42,109 nt of DNA from JAGQSZ01 sp049647585 (GTDB lineage Bacteria > Actinomycetota > Acidimicrobiia > Acidimicrobiales > Microtrichaceae), in the NCBI GenBank assembly GCA_049647585.1, contig JBARXY010000045.1:1-42109 (forward strand), in the 5' to 3' direction. A program made the position numbers and the translations under genes. Of this stretch, positions 15,559 to 23,542 are shown one piece after another (the stretch's first letter is position 1; the number at the start of each line of letters is the position of its first letter). The notes under the pieces were generated by a model. The model was given only the letters and a program-made list of their open reading frames with translations, had not been told where the DNA came from and made no database searches.

Positions 15559-15630
15559 GGGGGCGTCGTGGGAGGGCCGACGTGGGAGGGCTACGTGGGG
15601 CCGAGTGGGAGGCGCCCGACGTGGGAGGGG
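15559..15630 (+). repeat. G-rich GTGGGAGGG repeats, candidate G-quadruplex
   Basis: Runs of three or more G occur at 15559-15563, 15570-15572, 15574-15576, 15584-15586, 15588-15590, 15597-15600 and beyond, with loops of 1-7 bases. This satisfies the G3+N1-7 quadruplex rule on the plus strand. The phrase CGTGGGAGGG repeats several times. The stretch ends about 20 bases from the tetR stop and is not coding. Confidence 0.6.
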
Positions 15631-15649
15631 TGACCGCCGTGCGACGCGA

Positions 15650-16312
15650 TCAGTCGAGTGGAGTGCGACCGATGACGCCCGAATAGATCAGACGTGCCAT
15701 CGAGTGACGCAGGCCGTCGCGGTCTACGCCTGATTCGATGATGCCCCGTTGGTGCCCGGCGACGTGGGCCAACATCGAAACCAGCACCACCGCTGTCGCG
15801 TCGGGGTCCAGATCTTCGACCGCGAAGCCGGCCTTTCGTTGTTGCTCGATCACCTCGGCCGCAGCCCTGGTGAACGCGCCGAGCAGACGATTCCGGCACT
15901 CCCTGAACCGCTTGTCACCTTCGAGGGCTGCAAGGTCGATCACCGCCATGAGCGCCGAGTTCTCTGCCCAGAACTCGAGGAACGCGTCAGCCACCGCTTG
16001 GCAGCCGGCCATCGAATGTTCGCCGTGCCAGATGGCACCGTCGAGTGGAGCGATGAGGTCGGTGCCACCCTCGGTGACCAAGTCCTCGGCCAGGGCCAGG
16101 ACTGCGGTCTCGGCATCGGAGAAGTACTGGTAGAACGTCGCCGGAGAGGTGCCCGATTCCCGGGCGATGTCGACCACCTTCAGGTCACGGTAGGCAGTCG
16201 TCTCGATCAGTCGTCGGGTGTGTTCCAAGAGTCGTTGGCGCGTTGCCAGTCCCCGGCGTCCGGGTACACGGCCGTCAGCGGCGCGCAGATCGACTTCTTC
16301 GTTCCCGGTCAT
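15650..16312 (-). CDS. TetR-family transcriptional regulator
   Basis: The protein has 220 residues. The TetR helix-turn-helix is clear: TRQRLLEHTRRLIETTAYRD, VVDIARESGTSPATFYQYFSD, at about residues 23-68. The C-terminal ligand-binding region is all helical. Regulators in such islands usually sense a CoA thioester and repress catabolic operons. It lies between the two gene sets that share the ATCTGACG-3-CGTCAGAT operator, making it the best candidate repressor; this link is inferred. The promoter appears separate: TAGCTT (16319-16324) sits 6 bases before the ATG, suggesting a leaderless transcript. Confidence 0.88.
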   Translation of the reverse strand: MTGNEEVDLRAADGRVPGRRGLATRQRLLEHTRRLIETTAYRDLKVVDIARESGTSPATFYQYFSDAETAVLALAEDLVTEGGTDLIAPLDGAIWHGEHSMAGCQAVADAFLEFWAENSALMAVIDLAALEGDKRFRECRNRLLGAFTRAAAEVIEQQRKAGFAVEDLDPDATAVVLVSMLAHVAGHQRGIIESGVDRDGLRHSMARLIYSGVIGRTPLD

Positions 16313-16318
16313 GACGTG

Positions 16319-16324
16319 AAGCTA
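16319..16324 (-). promoter_or_regulatory. Candidate -10 box of the tetR gene
   Basis: On the minus strand TAGCTT (TANNNT type) ends six bases before the ATG at 16312. There is no Shine-Dalgarno in the six bases, so a leaderless transcript is likely. No strong -35 box is seen. Confidence 0.4.
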
Positions 16325-16370
16325 ACCGCAGATCGGATGCAGTTTGGAAAACACAAATATGCCCCGAGCT

Positions 16371-16982
16371 TCATCCGAAGGCCTTCGAGATCAGCCAGAT
16401 AGTCAGCAGGACGGCTGCGACCCCCAACAGGATGATCATGACGAAGCCGACGACCACCACGAACGCGGTCAGGGCCAGAATCGCAATGCTCGATCGCCGT
16501 GTAGCCCGACGATCAGCTAGATCCCGCTCCATCAGCACGACGTTGCGGATGTTCGCCTTGAACACCATGTCGAACAAGGCCCCGCCGAACGGGATCAGAC
16601 CGACGAGCCCCTCGATGCCGACGTTCAGCAGCATTCGCAGAATCGTGGGAAAGCTCACACCGGCGCCGACGCCGGTCAGGACCACCAACAACGAGATCGA
16701 GACGCCGACCGCATCGCCGACTCCCGGGATCAACGTGATGAAGCCGTCGATTCCCACACGGGCACTGGTGCCCGGAACCTTGATGCTGCTGTCGAGCAGC
16801 CAGGCGACACGGTGCGCCCATGCCGGAACCGGCCGGGAGTTGGGGACGGCCTTTCCACGACTGTGGCGAATGTCGTGGAGAATCGCCAGAAACGCAGCTT
16901 CGTCGCGGGCTCGCCCCGCGTTGGTGACCTCAAGTTCGTGGGAAGGCGACTCCCCACGGCTTGGCGTCACATCCGGGTTCAC
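16371..16982 (-). CDS. DUF4112 membrane protein
   Basis: The protein has 203 residues. The DUF4112 signature reads WLLDSSIKVPGTSARVGIDGFITLIPGVGDAVG, followed by membrane segments: VSISLLVVLTGVGAG, a GLVGLIPFGGALFDMVFKANIRN loop, and a C-terminal hydrophobic helix (VVVVGFVMIILLGVAAVLLTIWLI). Function of the family is unknown. The GTG start at 16982 overlaps the stop of the upstream LLM oxidoreductase as GTGA, a common coupling arrangement; a longer frame to 17063 would run far into that gene. Co-translation suggests it belongs to the CoA-ligase operon, though a role in it is unclear. Confidence 0.78.
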   Translation of the reverse strand: MNPDVTPSRGESPSHELEVTNAGRARDEAAFLAILHDIRHSRGKAVPNSRPVPAWAHRVAWLLDSSIKVPGTSARVGIDGFITLIPGVGDAVGVSISLLVVLTGVGAGVSFPTILRMLLNVGIEGLVGLIPFGGALFDMVFKANIRNVVLMERDLADRRATRRSSIAILALTAFVVVVGFVMIILLGVAAVLLTIWLISKAFG

Positions 16983-17839
16983 CGGATGAAGCGCTCCGCG
17001 TAGGCGGCGACCATCTCCTCGGCACGTCCGATTTCTGGCGCTGTCAGCCCGGTCGAGAACCACGATGACGTGAGGATCGTCGTGACGCCGGCGGCTTCGA
17101 GCTCTTCAAGGACGTCGGTCTTGGGTGCGACCAGTGGCGACGCTATGACCTCGAAGGGCTTGTCGGCCGTTCCTGCGTCCTCTCTGGCTCTGGCGAGAGT
17201 CGTACAGTGCGCAAGGAGTTCTTCAACCGAGTAGTGCATTCCCAGCCAACCGTCGCCGAGCTCCGCTGCGCGTCTGAACGCCAGATCGGAATGCCCTCCG
17301 ACGTAGATGGGCACCGGTTCGGTAACCGCCGGGCGCATCTCGACCGGGTCGAAGTCGTAGAAGTCGCCGTGGTGTTCGACCATGCCACCCGCCCACAGCT
17401 TCCGCATGACCACGACCATTTCCTCCATGCGGGCGCCCCGCTTGGCGAAGGACTGTTCGAGCAGCTCGAACTCCTCGCGCATCCAACCGGCACCGATGCC
17501 GACCGAAACGCGGTTGTTCGACATGTAGGCGGCCGTTCCTATGGCCTTTGCCGCGACGAAAGGGTTGCGAGCGGGAAGCACGTAGACATTGGTGACGAAC
17601 CGAAGTTTGGTCGTGACCGCTGACATCGCGCCGATCGCAACCCAGGCGTCGGGCCAGTCCTCGTTTGGGTCGAACATCGGCTTACCGTCAGGGGTGTAGG
17701 GATACTTCGAGTTGAGGGTCTTGGGGAAGAGCATGTGGTCGGACACCGCTACCGAGTCGTATCCGACCTCTTCACACAGCTTCGCCAGTCGACACCAGTG
17801 CTCGGGTCGAGCGCCGATCAAACCGTGGCAGAACTTCAT
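16979..17839 (-). CDS. LLM-class, probably F420-dependent, oxidoreductase
   Basis: The protein has 286 residues of the luciferase-like TIM-barrel family. Typical F420-group text includes LRFVTNVYVLPARNPFVAAKAIGTAAYMS and RVSVGIGAGWMREEFE, then PVPIYVGGHSDLAFRRAAELGDGWLG. These enzymes transfer hydride with F420 (or FMN). The operon context (ligase and CoA-transferase upstream) suggests action on a CoA ester or its ketone or aldehyde product. ATG 17839 has AAGGGA 8 bases upstream. Confidence 0.85.
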   Translation of the reverse strand: MKFCHGLIGARPEHWCRLAKLCEEVGYDSVAVSDHMLFPKTLNSKYPYTPDGKPMFDPNEDWPDAWVAIGAMSAVTTKLRFVTNVYVLPARNPFVAAKAIGTAAYMSNNRVSVGIGAGWMREEFELLEQSFAKRGARMEEMVVVMRKLWAGGMVEHHGDFYDFDPVEMRPAVTEPVPIYVGGHSDLAFRRAAELGDGWLGMHYSVEELLAHCTTLARAREDAGTADKPFEVIASPLVAPKTDVLEELEAAGVTTILTSSWFSTGLTAPEIGRAEEMVAAYAERFIR

Positions 17840-17880
17840 TGTGTAGGTCCCTTCAATGGATGTCTTGGCTCAGGCTGGAA

Positions 17881-19509
17881 TTAGCCACGGACTGACGCGA
17901 CCGCACGGTCACGGAGTTCGAACTTGAGCACCTTGCCGCTGGCGTTCAGCGGCAACTCGGTCACGACCTCGACGGTTCCCGGAACCTTGTAGTTGGCCAT
18001 GTTGGCTCGCGCCCAGGTAATGATCTCGGCCGGGTCGGGCACGGTCCCCTGGGTGGCCACGACGAATGCGTACCCGACCTCGCCCATCCGCTCATTCGGA
18101 ACTCCTACGACCGCTGCCTGGGCTATGTCGGGGTGGACCAGCAGAAGCCGTTCGATCTCGGCCGGATAGGCGTTGAATCCGCCGACTATGAACATGTCCT
18201 TGATGCGGTCGGTGATCCGCAGGTAGCCAGCTTCATCCATAATGCCGACGTCACCGGTGTGGAGCCAGCCATCCTCATCGATCGTTTCGGCTGTCTTCTT
18301 CGGATCGTCGAAGTAGCCGCTCATGACGTTGTAGCCGCGCACGACGACTTCGCCGGCGTCACCGGCAGTAAGCGTTCTGCCGTCCTCGCCGATGACACGC
18401 ACTTCGACGCCCGGATAGGCCCGCCCCGATGTCCCGGCGATCGTCTCGGCGGAGTCCTCACGCCGACAGGTGGTGGCAATTCCGCATGCCTCGGTCATCC
18501 CGTAGGCAGTGAGAACCGTGTCGAACCCGAGGGTGTCGCGCATCTGGTGGACCAGTTCGACCGGGACCACTGCGGCGCCGGTGACGGCGAGTCTCAGCGA
18601 CGTCGCCCTGGACGGGTCAAAGCCCGGATGGTTGAGCAGGCTCTGGTAGATCGTCGGAGCCCCCGGGATGACGCTGATCTGTTCGGACTCGATCAGATCA
18701 ACGATCGTTGGCAGATCAAAGGTTGCGACCGGAACAAGGGTTGCACCTGCGATCAGGGATGAGATGATCCCGGCCTTGTAGCCGAAGGCGTGGAAGAACG
18801 GATTGATGACCAGGTACCGGTCCGTCGATTGGAGTCCGACGATGTCGCCCCAGTCGCCGAAGGCGCGCAGGGTCTGGGAGTGGCTCACCATGACGCCCTT
18901 GGGACTTCCAGTTGTGCCCGAGGTGAACAACAGGTCCGACAGGTCCGCTCCCGTGAGCGAAGCGACCCTTTCGTCGACTGCGCTCAGTGGTGTCGACGAT
19001 GAAGCGACTAGTTCCTCGATCGTCAAGATCCCGTCGGGTCTGGTTCCGGCATCGTTGAGCAACACGATCCGTTCCAGGTCGGGCAGCTCACCAACGGAAG
19101 GATCAGCCAGCATCGAGACGTAGTCGTTGCCCAGAAATCCCTCGACGGTGAACAGCAGACGCGAGCCGCTGCGACGCAGGATGTCGGCAGCCTCGATCCC
19201 CTTGTAACGGGTGTTCAATGGGACCAGAACAGCGCCTGCCGACTGCAGGCCCAAGAGCGCCACGACCCATTCCCAGCAGTTGGGCGCCCAGATGGCAACA
19301 CGGTCACCTCTGTCGATGCCGACGTCGATCAGTGCCGCCGCGAGCAGGTCCACCCGTTCCCTCAGCCCGGCGTAAGTGAGCCTCGTTTCGGGACTCGTTG
19401 CGTGATCAACGAGAACTTCATGATCTCCGTACCTCTCTGCGGCCGAACGAACCAGCGCCGGGATGGTGGCGTAGACCAGGTCGCAACGAGCTCCCTCTTC
19501 AACTGCCAT
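17881..19509 (-). CDS. Acyl-CoA ligase (FadD3-like, AMP-forming)
   Basis: The protein has 542 residues of the ANL superfamily. The ATP loop reads LLFTSGTTGSPKGVMVSH at about residues 190-207. Further motifs are YGMTEACG, GWLHTGDVGIMDEAGYLRITDRIKDMFIVGGFNAYPAEIE, and the C-terminal catalytic lysine in NASGKVLKFELRD. It would activate a carboxylic acid as its CoA ester. Overall it resembles the FadD3/medium-chain ligase group, which in mycobacteria activates a sterol ring remnant (HIP), but the substrate cannot be assigned. It follows the CoA-transferase gene by only 3 bases. Confidence 0.88.
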   Translation of the reverse strand: MAVEEGARCDLVYATIPALVRSAAERYGDHEVLVDHATSPETRLTYAGLRERVDLLAAALIDVGIDRGDRVAIWAPNCWEWVVALLGLQSAGAVLVPLNTRYKGIEAADILRRSGSRLLFTVEGFLGNDYVSMLADPSVGELPDLERIVLLNDAGTRPDGILTIEELVASSSTPLSAVDERVASLTGADLSDLLFTSGTTGSPKGVMVSHSQTLRAFGDWGDIVGLQSTDRYLVINPFFHAFGYKAGIISSLIAGATLVPVATFDLPTIVDLIESEQISVIPGAPTIYQSLLNHPGFDPSRATSLRLAVTGAAVVPVELVHQMRDTLGFDTVLTAYGMTEACGIATTCRREDSAETIAGTSGRAYPGVEVRVIGEDGRTLTAGDAGEVVVRGYNVMSGYFDDPKKTAETIDEDGWLHTGDVGIMDEAGYLRITDRIKDMFIVGGFNAYPAEIERLLLVHPDIAQAAVVGVPNERMGEVGYAFVVATQGTVPDPAEIITWARANMANYKVPGTVEVVTELPLNASGKVLKFELRDRAVASVRG

Positions 19510-19512
19510 TGT

Positions 19513-20763
19513 TCACCGTCCTTCGCCGAAGGCGTTGGAGGTGCGCAGAGACTGGATCCGATCGGAGTCATAGCCGAGCACCTGCGACAGGATTTCGTCC
19601 GTGTGTTCCCCGACCGTCGGTGCGGGTGACGGATCGACCGGCGTCTCACCGACGAACTTGACCGGATAGGGCTCCATATCGGCGCCGTGAGTCTCGTAGG
19701 GCAGGAACCCGAGCCGGTCCTTGAACTGTGGGTCCTCGGCCAGCGTTTCGGGAGTGTTCACCGGGGCGATGGTCGTGTTGTGCTCACCGGACCAGAGCAC
19801 CCACTCACCGGTCGTCTTGGTCTTGAAGATAGCTGCGAGTTCCTTACGGAGTTCGAGGTTCCCCTTTGCGTGATCGGCGAACTTGGATCCGGGCCAGCGT
19901 TCGAAGAGATCCATGCGCCCCACTCCCTCACAGAAGTTGCGCCAGAACTCCTGCTCGGAGGCCATGAAGAGAACGTGGGTGTCAGCGGATTCGTAGATCT
20001 GGTAGCGGACGCCTTCACGCATACCGGCGGTTCCGGGGGCACGGCGCTCGTAGTTGTCCGACTTGTTGCCCGTGACCTCGGACTCTGGACGTTCATAGGC
20101 CTTCCATGTCTCGGCCCGGTACCAGTCCATGCCTGCAGCGGCATCCGACTGGGCGATCTCGAGGAAACTTCCCTGACCGGTTTCCCGAGCGCGCAGGACA
20201 CCTGCGAGCAGACCGAATGCTCCGAACAACGGACCTGCGTGGATACCAACCGACGGGTGTTCCGGAATGCACGGAAAGCCGTGCTCGTCGTACTCGGGCT
20301 TCACAAGACCCGCCCACGTGTCGTACGCGATTCCGTGACTCGGCAGGCTCGCGTAGGGACCGGTCATGCCGTAGCCGGAGATCGTGCAGAAGACGATCTT
20401 CGGGTTGATCTTGACCAGGTCCTCGAAGCCCAGGCCCCGCTTGGCGAGCGCTCCGGGCCGCATCGCTTCGACTACCGCGTCGGCGTCGCGGACCAGGTCG
20501 CGGAAGACCTCCTGTGCCTCTTCGGTGCGCAGGTCGAGCGTGATGGAACGCTTACCCCGGTTGACGTGCCAGTGCATCAACGAAGATCCCTCGACGATCG
20601 GCCAGGTCATCTCTCGGATGTAGTCACCTTTGGGCGGTTCGACCTTGATCACGTCAGCACCCAGGTCTGCCAGATGAACTCCCAGCGCAGCCGGCCCGAG
20701 CATCGAAACCTCGATGACCCGCAGCCCCGCCAGCGGTGCCTGCTGAGTGTGTGCGTCACCCAT
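19513..20763 (-). CDS. CaiB/BaiF-family CoA-transferase
   Basis: The protein has 416 residues, first gene of the second catabolic set. The family III fold is clear (LAGLRVIEVSMLGPAALGVHLADLGADVIKVEPP; SGYGMTGPYASLPSHGIAYD). The usual catalytic aspartate (in the GDxxxG-like segment) appears replaced: the aligned stretch reads SVGIHAGPLFGAFG with His175. It may therefore be a divergent or non-transferring member. ATG 20763 has AGGAG 7 bases upstream. The shared 19-bp operator (20799-20817) overlaps its -10 box. Confidence 0.82.
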   Translation of the reverse strand: MGDAHTQQAPLAGLRVIEVSMLGPAALGVHLADLGADVIKVEPPKGDYIREMTWPIVEGSSLMHWHVNRGKRSITLDLRTEEAQEVFRDLVRDADAVVEAMRPGALAKRGLGFEDLVKINPKIVFCTISGYGMTGPYASLPSHGIAYDTWAGLVKPEYDEHGFPCIPEHPSVGIHAGPLFGAFGLLAGVLRARETGQGSFLEIAQSDAAAGMDWYRAETWKAYERPESEVTGNKSDNYERRAPGTAGMREGVRYQIYESADTHVLFMASEQEFWRNFCEGVGRMDLFERWPGSKFADHAKGNLELRKELAAIFKTKTTGEWVLWSGEHNTTIAPVNTPETLAEDPQFKDRLGFLPYETHGADMEPYPVKFVGETPVDPSPAPTVGEHTDEILSQVLGYDSDRIQSLRTSNAFGEGR

Positions 20764-20798
20764 TGATGAACTCCTGTCCAGTCTGTTGACCGCCCTGA

Positions 20799-20821
20799 AT
20801 CTGACGGGTCGTCAGATCGTA
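20799..20821 (-). promoter_or_regulatory. 19-bp operator and -10 box of the CoA-transferase/ligase operon
   Basis: ATCTGACG (20799-20806), three bases, and CGTCAGAT (20810-20817) repeat the palindrome found at 10657-10675; the two 19-mers are exact reverse complements of each other. On the minus strand TACGAT (20816-20821) looks like the -10 box and overlaps the operator edge, just as TAGGAT does at the other site. The start codon is 36 bases downstream. Confidence 0.75.
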
Positions 20822-20916
20822 CGCGCAGTGGCGGCCCGACGAGCCAAACACCTGAAGCCAATCACCTGAAGCCCGCCTCCCCGCAAGACGAGGGAGGATC
20901 CGACCAATCCGTGCGG

Positions 20917-21801
20917 TCAGAGAATCCAGACTCCGTCGCCATCACGGCGCTTCCACCCCGAAGACGCAAAGGTTCCTCCGTCGACATGGATCGTCGTGCC
21001 CGTGACGAACCGGCTCGTCGGACCAGCCAGCCACACGACCGCCGAGGCCACGTCATCGGGATGACCCTCCTCCGGCCAAGGTGTCGGATCCCACGCGGTG
21101 TCGCTCATCGCACCAGATTCCAAGGTAAGAGAAGCGTCCCCCGGGGTAGGGATCATGTCGGGTGCGATGGCATTCACCCGGATCCGGTGCTGGGACAACT
21201 CCAGCGCAAGGGTCCGGGTGATATTGGCAACGGCGGCCTTCATCGCGGAATAGATTCCGAACCCCGGTCCGGCGCGGTGCGCTTCCACCGAGGTGATGTT
21301 GACGATCGAGGAACCGCCGAGGGTCCGACCGACGCACTCGCTTCCACGGACATCTTCGACGGTGCTGTCCATCGGGTCGTTCGCCGCTCCCGCAATCAGC
21401 ATCGGGACGCACACCCTGGTCGTGTCGACCACCTGGGTGAAGTTCTCGGCAATCAGCGCCGCCTGCCCCTTTGCCGAAACGTCGACGACATCCGAGACGA
21501 ATCCCCCACCCGCATTGTTGACCAGAATGTGCAGAGCACCCCACTCCTCCTCGATCGAGGCGACCCACCCGGCAACCGCGTCGCTGTCGCGTACATCGAG
21601 TACCGCAACGGGTGCATCGCAGCCGAGGGACTTCAGCATCGTCACCGTCTCGTCGAGTTCGTCCTCCAGCCGGTCACACACCGCCACCTGAGCTCCGAAG
21701 CGTGCCAGGGCCAGCGCTGTCGAACGACCGATCCCCCGGGCAGCGCCGGTGACGATGGCCTTCCGACGTGTCAGGAGAACCGATTCCGGACTGAGTTCCA
21801 T
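20917..21801 (-). CDS. Short-chain dehydrogenase/reductase
   Basis: The protein has 294 residues of the classical SDR fold. The NAD(P)-binding motif is TGAARGIG near residue 20; NNAG follows (LVNNAGGG); the catalytic Ser lies in SIVNITS and Tyr/Lys in YSAMKAA. It ends FVTGTTIHVDGGTF. This would oxidise a hydroxyacyl-CoA or similar alcohol, fitting beta-oxidation with the MaoC hydratase. ATG 21801 is chosen because TACTGT (21809-21814) lies 7 bases upstream as a leaderless -10. It reads towards the CoA-transferase gene but is outside its operator, so it is separately transcribed. Confidence 0.87.
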   Translation of the reverse strand: MELSPESVLLTRRKAIVTGAARGIGRSTALALARFGAQVAVCDRLEDELDETVTMLKSLGCDAPVAVLDVRDSDAVAGWVASIEEEWGALHILVNNAGGGFVSDVVDVSAKGQAALIAENFTQVVDTTRVCVPMLIAGAANDPMDSTVEDVRGSECVGRTLGGSSIVNITSVEAHRAGPGFGIYSAMKAAVANITRTLALELSQHRIRVNAIAPDMIPTPGDASLTLESGAMSDTAWDPTPWPEEGHPDDVASAVVWLAGPTSRFVTGTTIHVDGGTFASSGWKRRDGDGVWIL

Positions 21802-21808
21802 AGCTTCG

Positions 21809-21814
21809 ACAGTA
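21809..21814 (-). promoter_or_regulatory. Candidate -10 box of the SDR gene
   Basis: On the minus strand TACTGT (TANNNT) ends 7 bases before the ATG at 21801. No Shine-Dalgarno is present, consistent with leaderless translation. Confidence 0.4.
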
Positions 21815-21816
21815 CG

Positions 21817-21860
21817 CGACGCACCCCGCCGTACCTGTTCGGTACTGACGGGGTGCGTCG
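21817..21860. terminator. 12-bp inverted repeat, terminator or operator
   Basis: CGACGCACCCCG (21817-21828) and CGGGGTGCGTCG (21849-21860) are exact complements around a 20-base loop, which itself contains GTACC (21831-21835) / GGTAC (21841-21845). It lies downstream of the multicopper oxidase stop (21937) and just upstream of the SDR promoter. No U-run follows, so termination is plausible but unproven; its closeness to the SDR -10 also allows a regulatory role. Confidence 0.55.
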
Positions 21861-21936
21861 AATTTCTCAATGTCCGTTCTTGACTCTCCGGGCCGAATTT
21901 CGGGGTATCGAGCGCCCCGTCGGTCCCGGCTCGGGA

Positions 21937-23391
21937 TCAGTCGGCGACAGCCAGTGCGGTGACCATTCCGAACATGCCCGTATCGGACTCGGCGTGGTTC
22001 AGGATGTGGCAGTGCCAGACCCAGATTCCGGGCTTGGTGGCTTGGAACAACACTGTGTAGCGCTCACCCGGACCGACGCTGATCGTGTCGGCGAAGTAAG
22101 GCGAATCGAGCGGTATTCCGTCCCTTGCCACGACCAGTTGCGGGAACTGGTGAAGGTGCATCGGGTGATACTGAAGGCCCTCGTTGTAGTAGTTCACGAG
22201 CATCCACTCACCCGTCTTGAGCGAGTACGGTTCGGTTGCGGGGAAGGACTTGCCGTTCAAGCTCAGCCCGATGACTCCGGCGTCATTGAGCACCATGTTG
22301 TGCTCCTGGGCGACCTTCAGGTCGGCCGGAATGTTGACGCCGCTGACCGTGGTCCCACGGGGGATTGTGTACTCACTCGTCCCTCCGCCACCCTTGGGCG
22401 AGAAGATCATCGAGCCCCACATTCCGTTGACGACAGTCATCTGGCCGTGGTGGTGAGGGTGGTACATCGCGATGGCCGGATCGGTCACGTCGTATTCATA
22501 AGTGAACTCGCCGCCCGCTGGAATGAGTTCCTGGGTCAGCGGCGCGACGCCGTCCATCTCGTTGGGAAGGATCATTCCGTGCATGTGCACGTCGGTTGCC
22601 ATCGGCAACTTGTTGATGATCTTCACCCGGATGTGATCTCCAACCTCGCCACGCAACGTCGGGCCGGGGACGACACCGTTATAACTCCAGGCCTTCACGA
22701 TCTTGCCGGGTTCGACCTCCCAATCTGTGATCTCGGCGGTCAGCGTCCATTCCTTGGCGCCATCAGCGGCGATGGTTGGCTCGAGGGTCTGACCACCCAG
22801 GCCCTTCGTGTTGGCCTTGCCCGATGTGACGACCTCGACGAACGGCTCGAAGGAGGCGAGCATCGCCTGGTCCATCGCGGCGTAGTCATCCGCGGTCATT
22901 TCGTCGCTCGAATGCGACCCACCTGCAGCGTCGTGGCTCGTCGAACCCCCAGCGCTGGCGCCGGCTCCTTCGGCGACGGTCAGGGTCGCCTCCATACCTG
23001 CCTCACGGTGACCGGCAATGGCGCAGTAGACGGTGTAGTCGCCGGCCTCCAGGTCGACCGGCAGGGTGGCTGAGTCACCGGCATTGATTGCCGGAGTGGC
23101 GCCACCGCCGTCGATGGTCAGATCGTGGGTCTGCGAGCCGTCGTTGGTCACCTCCAGCGAACCCCCCGGAGCGACCTTCAGGTCGCCGGCGATCTTGAAC
23201 TCGCTCAGCGATACCGCAACCGGAGCGGAATCGACGGCCGGTGCGCTGGCGGAACCGCCCTTTCCGTCGCGACCAATCAGGCCGATGGATAGAACGATGA
23301 GAGCCATGGCTACGCCGCCGGCAAGAACGACGAGCATGCCTGCGTATGGACTCTCACCTCGTTTGACTGGTCTTGCCTGTTCGTCTGACAC
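21937..23391 (-). CDS. Membrane-anchored multicopper oxidase with extra cupredoxin domain
   Basis: The protein has 484 residues. A membrane anchor (about 18-39) precedes a plastocyanin-like domain with type-1 copper ligands His89, Cys123, His128 and Met133 (QTHDLTI; VYCAIAGHREAGM). The two-domain oxidase follows, with all four copper motifs: HMHG, HPHHHGQ, HPMHLHQF and HCHILNHAESDTGM. The full trinuclear centre points to a laccase-like O2-reducing enzyme working outside the membrane. The fused cupredoxin may feed electrons to it. GTG 23391 is chosen (GGGAG nearby); an upstream TTG at 23418 has no site. Confidence 0.87.
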   Translation of the reverse strand: MSDEQARPVKRGESPYAGMLVVLAGGVAMALIVLSIGLIGRDGKGGSASAPAVDSAPVAVSLSEFKIAGDLKVAPGGSLEVTNDGSQTHDLTIDGGGATPAINAGDSATLPVDLEAGDYTVYCAIAGHREAGMEATLTVAEGAGASAGGSTSHDAAGGSHSSDEMTADDYAAMDQAMLASFEPFVEVVTSGKANTKGLGGQTLEPTIAADGAKEWTLTAEITDWEVEPGKIVKAWSYNGVVPGPTLRGEVGDHIRVKIINKLPMATDVHMHGMILPNEMDGVAPLTQELIPAGGEFTYEYDVTDPAIAMYHPHHHGQMTVVNGMWGSMIFSPKGGGGTSEYTIPRGTTVSGVNIPADLKVAQEHNMVLNDAGVIGLSLNGKSFPATEPYSLKTGEWMLVNYYNEGLQYHPMHLHQFPQLVVARDGIPLDSPYFADTISVGPGERYTVLFQATKPGIWVWHCHILNHAESDTGMFGMVTALAVAD

Positions 23392-23530
23392 GGAACTCCC
23401 TTTAAGACGTTCGGACAAGGTGAGCGACCGGAGCCGACGACCTTGTTAGTCATCCCTATAAGCGATGATTTAAGCAGTGTAATCACAAAGTGCGTTGATC
23501 GTATAGTCAGAGAGTAGAGAATTCTGGCAC

Positions 23531-23536
23531 TACGAT
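23531..23536 (+). promoter_or_regulatory. Candidate -10 box of the AMP-forming enzyme gene
   Basis: TACGAT ends six bases before the GTG at 23543, again fitting a leaderless transcript. The AT-rich stretch 23440-23530 is the divergent promoter region shared with the multicopper oxidase gene. Confidence 0.4.
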
Positions 23537-23542
23537 TCGACC

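Noticed and set aside
20911..23073. A 720-residue open frame on the plus strand
   Set aside because: It is antisense to the SDR and multicopper oxidase genes, which have clear motifs. It is rich in Arg, His and Gly with no domain, as expected from a high-GC shadow frame.
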